This document shows, in pieces, positions 38,820-50,300 of a stretch of DNA of 64,000 bases; positions within the stretch are counted from its first letter, which is position 1; the number at the start of each line of letters is the position of its first letter. Both the position numbers and the translations under genes were made by a program. A model generated the notes under the pieces. The model made no database searches and had not been told where the DNA came from. It worked only from the letters and a program-made list of their open reading frames with translations. Source of the DNA: Vespa crabro (lineage: Eukaryota; Arthropoda; Insecta; Hymenoptera; Vespidae). The stretch covers positions 2,621,839 to 2,685,838 of the forward strand of contig NC_060960.1 in the NCBI RefSeq assembly GCF_910589235.1. The letters run 5' to 3'.

Positions 38820-40095
38820 ATGCCACCTACAGAGGTAAAACAGAAACAGCAAGATGACATGCTATATGCATTCAGTATTCGTATGAACATGGCGCTTGCT
38901 GAAGTTTGTGGTCTCAGTTCTTATGTAGATTTTAATTCTTTGCAAGAAACAGATAAAATACCAGGTGAAATCGAAAAATACACAAGAAACTTTATAAATA
39001 ATGTTCAATTAGCTGTACCACCGTATATAAACGCAAGTATCAACATATAAGTTATCACACTAATGAATTAGTATCTGAAATTTGCTACATCATGTAGAAG
39101 AATTTTATATAGTTTTTTATGTTAATTGTTTCATATATACAATTTTCAGCCTGCTGAAAGTCTTGCACAACTTTCTGCAAGTACTGATGAAACTGGGAAA
39201 CATTTAAAAATTCAATTTGATCATGGAACAACTACATTGGGATTTCAATACCAAGGCGGTATCATATTGGCTGTTGATTCCCGTGCTACGGGAGGGCAAT
39301 TTATTGGTAATAATCTATTTCCTTATCAAAATTATCAATCCAAAAACATTGTACATTGACTACAACTCTATGTCTTTATAGGTTCGCAAACAATGAAAAA
39401 GATAGTGGAGATCAATGACTATCTTCTTGGTACTTTGGCTGGTGGTGCTGCAGATTGCGTTTATTGGGATCGTGTTTTAGCTAAACAATGCCGTATGTAT
39501 GAATTAAGAAATAGAGAACGTATTTCAATTGCAGCTGCTAGTAAACTATTGTCAAACATGGTATATAATTACAAAGGAATGGGTTTGAGCATGGGTAAGA
39601 TATCGAAAAAACAATTTTTGGTTTTATATATACATTCAAATTCTATTCAAAAAAATAATATTCAAATTAGTGGATATATATATGATATTTCTTCAGGTAT
39701 GATGCTTGCGGGTTGGGATAAACGTGGTCCTGGAATGTATTACATTGATTCAGAAGGTACTCGAACACCAGGAAAAGTATTTAGCGTAGGTTCTGGCTCT
39801 ATTTATGCCTTTGGTGTATTAGATTCTGGTTATCGTTGGGATCTAACAGATAAAGAAGCTTATGAGTTAGGAAGAAGAGCAATTTATCATGCTACTCATA
39901 GAGATGCATATTCTGGTGGTATAGTAAGAGGTAAGTACCAATAATTTTGTAGTTAAACATTTTATGTATTAATTTAATTCTTCCTTTACAGTATATCATA
40001 TGAAATCAACTGGTTGGGTACATATTTCTGATGAAGATTGCAAAGATTTACATTATATGTATCAAGACCAAAAACTAGCAGGAAGCAGCAAGTAA
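38820..40095 (+). CDS. PSMB5: 20S proteasome subunit beta type-5 (chymotrypsin-like catalytic subunit)
   Basis: Catalytic beta5 subunit of the 20S proteasome core, cleaving after hydrophobic residues in the cytosol and nucleus. I assemble five exons: 38820-39032, 39150-39306, 39382-39594, 39697-39930 and 39992-40095, giving 306 aa with continuous phases (0,1,1,1). The propeptide ends at Gly97 and the mature chain starts TTTLGF, so Thr98 is the N-terminal nucleophile. Asp17, Lys33 and the GSGS and HRDAYSGG motifs of mature beta5 are all present. The mature chain is about 209 aa, close to the family's usual length. The 97-aa pro-region is longer than in vertebrates; a later in-frame Met before ALAEVCG could be an alternative start. 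Mature position 45, usually Met, is Leu here (GTLAGGAAD). Intron 1 starts GCAAGT, a GC-AG intron. The ATG is preceded by a cattag that could be an acceptor for a 5' UTR exon. Confidence 0.96.
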
Positions 40096-40135
40096 TCAAT
40101 CTAAACATACTGTATTTTTTTCCCCCTTTTCACTT

Positions 40136-40141
40136 AATAAA
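40136..40141 (+). terminator. polyadenylation signal of the proteasome beta5 gene
   Basis: A canonical AATAAA hexamer lies 41 bases after the beta5 stop codon, within T-rich and then AT-rich sequence. It is the first such hexamer downstream, so it is the probable 3' end signal. Confidence 0.6.
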
Positions 40142-40539
40142 ATATTATTCTTAGGAATATTTTCATCAAAAGCTTTCAAATTGAAGTTAATCACGATTTG
40201 TGTTCCTTGTGTATTATAAAATGAATTAATACTTAACAATTAACCTTAACGTTACAGGACATGAAATTTCTAACCTTACGCACATACATATAAAATAATT
40301 ATATTAATTCTATGCACCATAATCAAAATTTCAATAAAATAACTTTAAATTTTATACAAGTTGCAAAATTATATATAAATTTTGTTGACGAACTCATTTT
40401 CTATACTTATATTTATATTGTTTAACGTAATATTATTTAACTCGAGTGATGAAAAATTTTGATGCTATAATACATCTATATTAACAACGTATAACCTATA
40501 TACGATTCAAAAATGGCGCGATCTTTGTATACTCCCCAC

Positions 40540-40547
40540 TATCGATA
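40540..40547 (+). promoter_or_regulatory. DRE-like motif TATCGATA upstream of DAP1
   Basis: The palindromic octamer TATCGATA matches the core of the DNA replication-related element bound by DREF in flies, a hallmark of housekeeping insect promoters. It lies 145 bases before the DAP1 start codon, next to a GC-richer ATGGCGCG stretch (about 40513-40520). Position and context fit a core-promoter role for DAP1. Binding in this species is inferred, not shown. Confidence 0.5.
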
Positions 40548-40691
40548 CTAGCAATGTTCGTATGTGTTGACGTCGACCACCGCAACGCGTAGTGCGGCGT
40601 GAGGAGTGTCATTACAACGTACGAGAAACATATTGTACTTTCGTGCACGAAGAATTTCCAGTGTATTCGAGCCTACATACCGACACGAAAT

Positions 40692-41861
40692 ATGTCGAGT
40701 ACAGAGGAATGTAAACTGAAAGGCGGTCATCCTCCAGCAGGTTAGTTTAATTGAAATCTTTAATTACTTATCCCATTAAAAAAGGTTAAACGGTGTTTAC
40801 AAGCATCATTCAATGTCGACGTCATAATGCACCTGTCAACATATATCCAAGGCCAATTGAAAAAAATAATTAATATTATCATCATCCTAATTCTTTATTT
40901 CAGTGAAAGCAGGAGGAATGAGAATTACTCAACATAAAACACCAAAGGAGGATCGAGATGTGAAGCCAAGCAAGGACGTTGAAGAAAGCAGACCTTCTAG
41001 CAGGTAACGAAAATACGTCGTATTAAAATTTACATTGTCAGATAATAATTTTATTATTTTATTCTTTCTTTCATCCTTTATATATCGAATTATAAATCAT
41101 AATAACGATACAAGTCGGGGAACGGATTTATGATATATTAATTTTCGGCCCAAATCGAGTCGAAATAAGCACATTTTTCAAAAGAATTCGACAAGTAGTA
41201 GAGAGGAAACGTGATGTTACCGGCTAAAGAGAAAGGTAGAGGGGAGAGAAAGAAAGAAGATCCACAGGATCGTCGGTCGGCAGTAGGTGGTAATACTTTC
41301 ACGTACATAATTGTGTATGTACGAGTTACAATATATTTCAAGAGATGCGTGATAAATGGTTCCAATGAAGTTTTCCACGTATTTGTTTTCAACAAAAAGA
41401 TTGCGCAAGTCCAATGTAAATGCAACGTAAATGGCCTCACACTTGCTCACTGTTATTATGATTTAACGCTTAGTATATTATTATTACTACTATTATCATT
41501 ATTATCATTATTATCATTATTATCATTATTATTATTACTGTTATCTGATATCGCTATATTTAAAGTCATGACGTTGTTGTCTCAAGATCAATATATTCAA
41601 AATGATTGTACGTTATCAGGAATAACACCTTATTGGTGTAAAATGCAATAACGAATTAATTTTTCTTTTTATGTTTTTGTTTTGTTATGGATACTTTATA
41701 GCCCGCCAAAGACTATGATGATCAGTGGTGTTCCCGCGAAGGGAAATGCTGATTTTCCGCCGGAAGCTGTACAACATTTTCATGAAAAACCAACGCCGAC
41801 GCATGATGCTCGGCCAGCTCACTGTTCGCGTCCGATTATCATTCAACAGCCCAGGAAGTGA
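40692..41861 (+). CDS. DAP1: Death-associated protein 1 (DAP1) orthologue
   Basis: Small, proline-rich, probably disordered protein of the DAP1 family. Vertebrate DAP1 is an mTOR substrate that restrains autophagy, and a Dap1 paralogue plugs the exit tunnel of dormant ribosomes. Three exons are assembled: 40692-40740, 40904-41003 and 41702-41861, with phases 1 and 2, giving 102 aa, the same length as I recall for the human protein. Recognisable family blocks are GGHPPAVKAGGMRI near the N-terminus, SRPSSSPPK and ISGVPAKGNADFPPEA in the middle, and the C-terminal IIIQQPRK. Exon 1 ends GCAG|GTTAGT, exon 2 ends AGCAG|GTAACG. The gene starts 597 bases after the beta5 stop on the same strand. Intron 2 (698 bases) holds an ATT/ATC microsatellite. 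Confidence 0.95.
41477..41549. repeat. ATT/ATC trinucleotide microsatellite in DAP1 intron 2
   Basis: An interrupted run of TTA, TTATCA and ATT units, lying inside the second DAP1 intron. It creates a Leu/Ser-rich open frame that is not coding. Confidence 0.8.
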
Positions 41862-42238
41862 AATTCTAGCGTGTTTCGCGCTATTGTTTTTGGGACCACA
41901 GAGCGCATTTCTACGGTCCGAATATTTTAAATAAACGACGGTATCTTGAGGATTTCAAACGAATTAATTCGTTTGATTCCTCGACATACATTCGTTAAAA
42001 ATCTTTAAAAAGAAAAAAGAAAAAGGAAAAAAAATTCTACTCGTTATAAGCGAATACTACTACTTGTTTCGCGTTAATATCCTTTAAATCTTAAAAAGAA
42101 AATAAAAAAAGAAAAAAAAAGATATAATAATAATTATAATTAAGATATTGTCACGTTATTATTAAATTTAATTGTGTATTGTATGTTGAGGGGAAATTGG
42201 AGTGATATTTGGGGACAATTTGTATAACTTGAAAGGGA

Positions 42239-42244
42239 AATAAA
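42239..42244 (+). terminator. candidate polyadenylation signal of DAP1
   Basis: AATAAA hexamer about 380 bases after the DAP1 stop, followed by T-rich sequence. The intervening DNA has no ORF and would be a 3' UTR of ordinary length. Other A-rich stretches closer to the stop lack an exact hexamer that I could see. Confidence 0.45.
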
Positions 42245-43902
42245 ATATGCGTATGCGCAGGGATTTTTCGTTTCACCGTATAAATTTTTTATCACGTATA
42301 TATATATTTATGTATAATACGCGTGATCGATAAGCTTATGAATTAAGTTAATACTTTACCTTTCATCACTCTTTGAATATAAATCGTGTTAACCGTGTTT
42401 CAGAAAGATCGATTATCTTACTTTTATATCTCGTTTTTTATCATAGTGTTAATAACGTACTCTCTATGATTCTATCAAATCGTTGACTATATCGATTACT
42501 TATCACGTAATGGAATGGATATATTCTGTAAGCAGATGTAACATAATGATGAATCATAAGATTTCTCTGCTAACCTGTAGCAGTATTATATTTTTCATAT
42601 ATTTTCCTTGATAATAAATGCCAAGAAAAAGGAATATAAATCAAGAAAAAATATTCTACTCGAGCGAACTGATATATTTATCGTTATTTCAGAATTACTT
42701 TTATAAAAATATAAATGTCTTGTTTAAAGAGATATTATACATATCTCTGAGCTTCAACAGATTATTGAAACTCGTTGCTCTTCCTCACAAAAGTAAACAT
42801 TACAATATCGTTTTCCTCTTAAACTCCGTAGGTCTACATTGTAATCGCAGCTGGCAAACACATGTATGTATTTGGCAGCGTTTCTCAATGAAAAATATTC
42901 GATGTCACCATTTTTTCAACTAAAATGCATAAATCTCTTGATTCGAAAATTGTGAACATTATACCGTTCAATCTTTAATTGGTCGTATAACAAAGCTAAG
43001 TTCTGTTTTATTATAAAACTTTAATCTTATAAAAATCTTATCTTTCAAAAAAAAATATTTTAATAAATCATACTTTTATTACAATGAGTCAGATAATGTT
43101 ATAAGTATTATAAAGAAATTATTGCAGTTCCTTTGTTGTATACATACTTATTCATTTCTAAATATTGTGTTCGTTACCAGATTTCTTAGGAAAATAGTGC
43201 ATTAAGTTTACCTTTTTACATTCTACACCGCTATGATGGATGGATGATATTAGCTGATCGTTGCTATTTACCGTTCTGCTACTAACGTGAGCGACACCCG
43301 GATTGTATAGTAACTTGAGTCAACCCGATTACAGACCCATCACCTGCTAAAAAAAATGCAGTGCCGGGAAATGAAGCCGGATCTTTCAAATGAGAGAGAG
43401 AGACCGCGATGCCAACCATTATACCACAGATGTGCGAAATTATTTATATAACAAGTATTTATAATAAGTATTAATAGTAATAATAATAATTTCATAATAA
43501 TACTTATAAAGAAAAATTTTAATTAATTTCACAATACAATTTTATGTCGCATTAAAGTAAAAATTTTATCGAATGAATTTTTTTGTCATCTCGCACGATT
43601 AATTATGAATCATTTTGAATTATTATTATTCTGATAATACATAAAATGAGAGAGAAACATTTATTTCCTCGTTCCCCTTCCACATGTTAACTAACCCCTA
43701 CATATACGAGTAATCCCTACCTCTTATATCGTATGAGCTCGGTCAAGCGATATCGTTGATAGGCGTGGGTGGTACGGAACATGTCGTCGTGGTAACCGCC
43801 ATGAATTCTATAAACACAAGCACATTGACGTGTAAGAGGTTGAATGAAAAAACTGTCGGACTAGATCATATTGGATCTTCCTTTCCCGATGTGTAAGAAG
43901 AC
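42245..43902. other. intergenic region between DAP1 and ERK7
   Basis: AT-rich DNA without a convincing coding exon. It holds a tRNA-like relic (43357-43435) and, just before ERK7, a GC-richer stretch (about 43730-43850) that likely contains the ERK7 promoter. A 101-codon open frame at 42618-42923 has no recognisable motif. Confidence 0.6.
43357..43435 (-). pseudogene. tRNA-like relic (tRNA pseudogene or head of a tRNA-derived SINE)
   Basis: Read on the minus strand, the segment has a box A-like TGGTATAATGGTTGGCATC and, 40-odd bases later, a box B-like CCGGCTTCATTTCCCGG, which differs from a normal T arm by the loss of the G53-C61 pair. It is followed by a run of eight T, resembling a Pol III terminator. 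The anticodon arm is replaced by a CT run and cannot fold normally, so this is not a working tRNA. A tRNA-Glu or Gly-like ancestor, or a SINE head, would both fit. Confidence 0.5.
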
Positions 43903-43941
43903 ATGAATGCGGCGCGTCCCGCGAGCGCCGTTTCTGCCTGA
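43903..43941 (+). promoter_or_regulatory. possible upstream ORF before ERK7
   Basis: A 12-codon ATG-to-TGA frame that overlaps, in a different frame, an ATG at 43907 which is in frame with ERK7. If transcription starts upstream of it, it could lower initiation at 43907 and favour the ATG at 44051. No transcript data are available here. Confidence 0.3.
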
Positions 43942-44050
43942 AATCCCTCGTGAGCTATACTCAAAAAGTCTGAACGACGAGAAAATACTAACAACGACGA
44001 CCAAAAGGACGAAAACGACGACGATAACAACGTCCAACGTCAGAAGTACG

Positions 44051-47000
44051 ATGTCCGCCAAGAAAAACACCACGAAGGTTTCTGAGATCGACGCTCATGT
44101 CAGCAATCAGTACGACATCATTCGACGTCTCGGCAAAGGGGTGACTCATCCTGCTTTTTAGTGTTATCTTTATTATTTCTTTCTTTAAATTTTTCGGGTG
44201 ATTATCTCTTAAAAATTCAACGAATTCTATTTTCTCTCTCTTTCTCTCTCTCTCTCTTTTTCTTCCAAATTTTAACATTATATCTTTAACATTCATTTTA
44301 ATACGCAACATCATATTTATACATAATTTTTTTCTGTTTTCATACAATACTTTTTTTCTTTTCTATTAGATTTTATTTTATTTTCTTTGATTTATCATGA
44401 ATACGATATGTATAAATGTTATTCCTTGTATTTTTATATTGACATGTTTTCTTTTTCGTCAAGGTTCCTTTTATTTCTTTTTCTTTTTCAAAAATTTTTC
44501 ACAACATATGTACTCAGTGTATCAAAGATTTTACTCGGAACATGATAATGAAAGCACAACACGTGTATAGACGATGAGAAGTAGAGGTCACTGGCATTAC
44601 TTCTTATGTGTTCGTTTGTATTCCTTCTATGTGATAAACGCGTACGAATTACCTTGTTTTCGTATATTGTTTTTTTAGTTTTATCTGAAAGCCCATTAGT
44701 ACATTACATTTTTAACTATTAATTAAATGAAATAAACCACGGTGAAAGTATATTTCTCTCGTATCAAAGAATGTTTTTGAATAAATTATATGAATTCTTT
44801 TTCTCTTATATCTTTTTTTTTTGTTCATTACTTCTCATCTCGAGTAATTATAAAAGTTAAAAGTCTTTACATTTAAAGATCTTTTTTTTAGACAAAGAAT
44901 ATTACTGAAAAAGAATTTAATTTGAAGAATTTAATTAATGATATTAATTATTATCATTTTCCTTGGGAAAAAAATGAAATGTGAATTAAAGATGATATAG
45001 TATAATCGATAATTGTGTAGAAAATGCGAACTTGGAGACAATCGATATTAAAACGGTTTGGAGCCATCGCCGTCACTGTCGCTACAAAAATAAAACTATT
45101 ATTCGTCATTCGCTTAACTATACATACATATATAATGAGAACGTACGGCCTAACTCGATACATAAAAAATCAATTCATGTCATCGCGAGAAAGAACGTCC
45201 CGTGAACATTCATCGATCAGTGAAGTACTACAAACAAAGACATTCTTGGGCATGACGTTGAAAATAATTATGTTGATCTTAAAAAGGGTATGATTAAAAA
45301 AACCAAGAAATTCGCGACATCCTATCTTTGTTCGACTTTCATCTAATTTATCATATTTCATTTTTTCTGATAAAACAAAACTTTATTTATTTTGGAAGTT
45401 TTCTATCGATGATAAAAAAAAATGAATAAATAAATATATTTGAGAACTTTTAAATCCAATAAAATGGATAAGTAAAATACGTAATTAGATATTATTAATG
45501 GAATCAAATATTTAATATCATTATGATCTTTCTACTGATACTTCGAAAGTTAGAAAAAATGTAAACAACTCTTACAATTACACGAATGTAGATCGATGTA
45601 GAATAGAAGGGGAAAGATACATTCAGGTCAAGGGAATTTTACGTCCTTCGTCTAATAGGATTTGTCATTGAGGTGAATACGTCGTTTTAAAGAAATGTCG
45701 TTTGTCGTCTGACTTCCGACATTCTTCTTTAACCTTGTCTACCATTCGGTACACGTACTTTACGTTTTCTTGTATACTCTTTTTCTCTAATTATATGTCT
45801 ACAAAATAAATTATATTTATTAGCTTTGTACTAATAAATAAAATTACTATTAGAATTATTTAAAATAATTTGTAATATCACTTTTGCACATAGACTGATA
45901 GACAAATTAGAAAAATTATCTCTAATTCTACAAAGGGAAAATTATTATCAGAAATTATTAATATAACTTTTAATTTTGAACTTTGAAAAAAAAAGGAACA
46001 AAAAAGAATATTATTTCTAATTATACCAAAAATACAAAATTAAAATTCATTAATTTTTTATCTGATTAATGAAAGATTATTTTAAAAAAATCTCTTGTAA
46101 TTTAATTTTATTTAATTGAAAAATATGTAATTTAATTTTACGTAAGGGAATACTAATAAATGAAGAAGAGAGTAAAAAAAAGAAATAGAATAGAAAACAT
46201 ATAAAAAATATTTTAACAGGCATACGGCATAGTATGGAAGGCGATAGAAAAGAAAACGAAGGAAACGGTGGCAGTGAAGAAGATCTTCGATGCATTTAGA
46301 AATCAAACAGACGCACAGCGTACTTTCCGTGAAATAATGTTTCTACTATCGTTTTCGAATCACGAGAACATCGTACGACTAATCGGTCTACACAAGGCGG
46401 ACAACGATCGGGATATTTATCTCGTATTCGAGTACATGGGTGAGTTTTTCCCGATCCGAAGAAGAATTCAAAAAGGTCACATGCGTCGTTTCTCAGACTT
46501 TTGGCCTGAAACACGTTTCGGCCCGTTTCCTCAGAAACCGATCTCCACAACGTCATTAAGAAGGGCAACATCCTTAAGGACATCCATAAGGTCTTCATCA
46601 TGTATCAATTGTTCAAGGCTATCAAGTATATACACTCTGGTAACGTCATTCACAGAGATTTGAAGGTCAGTACATAGAAGTTCTAATGCATAGTAATAAA
46701 TATGCGACTGTTAACAACAAATCGATATCAAATAAATCATACTAAAATGATATCTAACAGCCATCGAACGTCTTGCTGAACGCTCAATGCCATTGCAAGA
46801 TAGCTGACTTTGGCCTAGCACGATCCGTCACACATATCGGTGAAGGGGATGGTGAAACCGGAAGCGATCCAACTCTGACCGATTACGTCGCTACGAGATG
46901 GTACCGCGCACCGGAAATACTGATTGCCTCGAAAAGGTACATCCATATCTCGGTCGGAACAATTCTACGAAACGCGACGAATCGATTTAACATATCATTC

Positions 47001-47245
47001 CTTGATAATAATTATTGATTGAATTATTACATTTAAGATTAGACATTTAGATATATGATCGTTATTTACAAGGATATAGAAAAGAAATTTAATAAAAATA
47101 TTAGAATAATTCATAAGATTAATACAGCGATAGAAAAAAAGAGAAGAATAGAAAAAAATACCCACGAATAATAGAAATTTGTTAATTTATTCATTAGAAT
47201 GTCTTACCCAATATATGTATATATATATATATATATATACATATG

Positions 47246-47307
<62 letters not shown>

Positions 47308-50300
47308 CATATGTACTTTCTAAGTTTATCAAAACGTTCCCCTTTAAGGTACACGAAAGGCATCGACATGTGGTCCCTAGGTTGTATTCTCGGTGAAATG
47401 TTGCTGGGCAAACCGCTATTTCCTGGTTCATCGACGATAAATCAAGTCGAAAGAATAATGGCCACACTTCCAGCACCAACGGAAGAAGGTAATCCTTTAT
47501 CTCAAAGAGGTTTTCGAAAAAAAAAAAATAAAGCACAATGATTTTCACTTCATCCCAACGAAATTTTCCTTTTATTTTTCATCTCTTCAGATTTGATTTC
47601 GGTTAGCGCTGGTTATGGTACTAATTTGTTGGAAAAGAGTCCAACTGGCCCGAAACGTTCCTTGAAGGATTTATTGCCTGATGCATCAAAAGAAGCTTTA
47701 GATCTTATTTGTCATTTGATAGTTTTCAATCCAACACATCGATTGACAGCAGTAGAAGCTCTGGAGCATACCTATGTAGCTAGGTAAATATTACACATAT
47801 GTAAAATATATTTTCCTTTAATAATTTCTTTTTCTCTCTCTCCCCCTTCCTCCCTCCCTCCCTTCCTCTCTCTCTTCCATCTGTTTTTCTTTCTCTCTCA
47901 CTGTCTTGTCCGTGACTCATTATAAATAGCACAAAAAAAAATAGTTAAAATTAATATCAATAATGTTCGGGCATAACAATTACGGAAATAATATTATATT
48001 TAAAAAAAAAATTTATAATATTTGATCTAATCAGAATTTTATTCATTTAATACGAAATCATATTTAAATGTAACTTCATTTGTTATAAAAATTGTATTAG
48101 TAAATAAAATTTTATTTGTTAAAGATTATTTTCTATTATAACTTTATTTGCGAGAATAATTTTCGTTTATTTTGTTTTTCAATAAAATTTCTTTTCTTTT
48201 TTACAATTATTATTCTTTCTTTTCGAATAAAAATTTTGTATTCGTTGAAAAGTATTTGTTGAATAAGAAATATGTTTTCGATAAAAACAATAAAACTTTT
48301 TCGTTAAATTTAATATAAATCAAAATAATTCATTTTCAAGTGAATTTATCGTAATAAGAACGAATCGCGACAATATTATTTCTTGTTAAGATGTACACGT
48401 AAAGTCCATTGTAACTTCGATAGTAGTAATAAAATATTTTTCTTTTTCCAGTTTTCACAGAAGAGGAAACGAACCTTCAAGAAGTACCAGCGTAGTACCA
48501 TTGTTGAGGGACGACGTGCAACTTTCAGTCGAAGAATACAGGAATAAGCTCTATGCGATGATGGATGAGAAACATAGGAAGCATAAAAATATGTGAGTAC
48601 CTTACTGTCATTTTTTATATTTATTTAATTTTGTCTTCTTTATTAATAGAAAATGTTCAAAGACTTGTCAAATTGTCAATAAGTACTCTATCGAAAATTT
48701 AAGTTCTTGCATGAAAAGAAATTTCTTGTTCGTTCGAATCAATATTAAACGTATATTTACATACATACATATATATGTAGGTCGAAAGCCAGAGTTAGAC
48801 GTCTCTCGGAACATATCAGAAAGGAAACTTACAACTCTACAAATAATGGAAACTTTGTAGTCGGTCAAGGTGACGCAATAACGAATAAAAATCTTCGCTC
48901 TTCGTGCGGTGATCTGTATAACAACAAAAACAATTTCCAGACATCTCAACGAACAAACGGTAATAACAAACAAATAAGCCAAATTATTTCAACGAATTAT
49001 AGAAAAACAAGTGAGTTGAGAGGAAGAATGAAAACAATGATTTATTATATGTATCTATAGATAAGTTTTATTTTTAATTTCGCTTAAAGTATACAGAACT
49101 AATAGATAAGATTCGTACAGCACTGTCATCGAGATTTTCCGTTTCGTCTATTTAATTGAACACAATTTTAAAATGAAATTTTAAATTAAATTATCGACGT
49201 GTTTCAATCCGATGACTCCTCATGTTCATATTTCATCTATTTAAGATAAAATTGGTTTTCATTCGAATTCAATTATCGATAATCGTGCTTCGATTTGATA
49301 TCTTTCAGATTTATATTTCATTTCAACGTTGTTTTCTCATAGTTTCATATATAACTTCTTAATTTTTAACATGGGCGAAGATAAAATAAGAAAAATTATA
49401 ATATTTGAAACGTTCATTTTTTAATTGATTATCACATCGTATAAAAATTATTCGTCAGTTAATTTTATTATTCGTCGTCTCTCTATTATCATTGAAAGCA
49501 AAATTTCCAGCCGATGTTATTAACGTCATGGATTATACACTTCTGTTTTTTAAAGCACGAGCAAGTTTGGCAAACAGAAAAGTAATAACGACATCGCAAG
49601 GTCGTTCAGGTGACGAAAGTGCTCGAGTTGGCAAAACGAGGACGATAAGTACGTCAGGGAATATATCCTTACAAGATAATACAAAGAATAATCGGCACAA
49701 CGGTGAGATTATTCATATTGTTTTTTATTATTTTTCCAAAAATCGACGGTCATGAGAATTTTCATTATTCATTACAATAAAATTCTATTCGCGATAACTT
49801 GACGTATTTTAATAATAATTTATATTAAAGTACTGTTAAAAGGTTCTCAATAACTAATGGATTTGAAATTTTTTGCTCGTTGCTCGATTACAGGTAAAAA
49901 TCCGACCTCTCAGTACTCTTATAATCTTTCGAATGGTCATCTAGGAAATTTGCCAGCGGGAACAACAAAAAGTTGTCTTTGTTTGAGTCAACAAAATCAA
50001 CATCTGTCAAAATCTCAAAGATCCATACAGTCGGATCAAGTAACAGCGGTAAGAAGCCTCTCATCTTGGATCGATCTTTCTCTCTATCTCTCTCTCTCTC
50101 TCTTTCTCTTTCCCTCCCTTCATCCTCACATCTGTTTATCTATCTATTTATCTCTATTTATTCTCTTCGTAATTACTATTCTTACGATAGTAAAAAGACG
50201 ATTATATCGTTACAGGCTACTTGTCGCGTGGGATTTGCTTAGGTATCGTACACTACTTACACGTATCGTGCATGCTCTCGCACATCTTTTCACTTTCGCA

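Noticed and set aside
43988..44347. 119-codon minus frame over ERK7 exon 1
   Set aside because: Antisense shadow of the ERK7 first exon and its intron; the sense strand carries the conserved kinase sequence.
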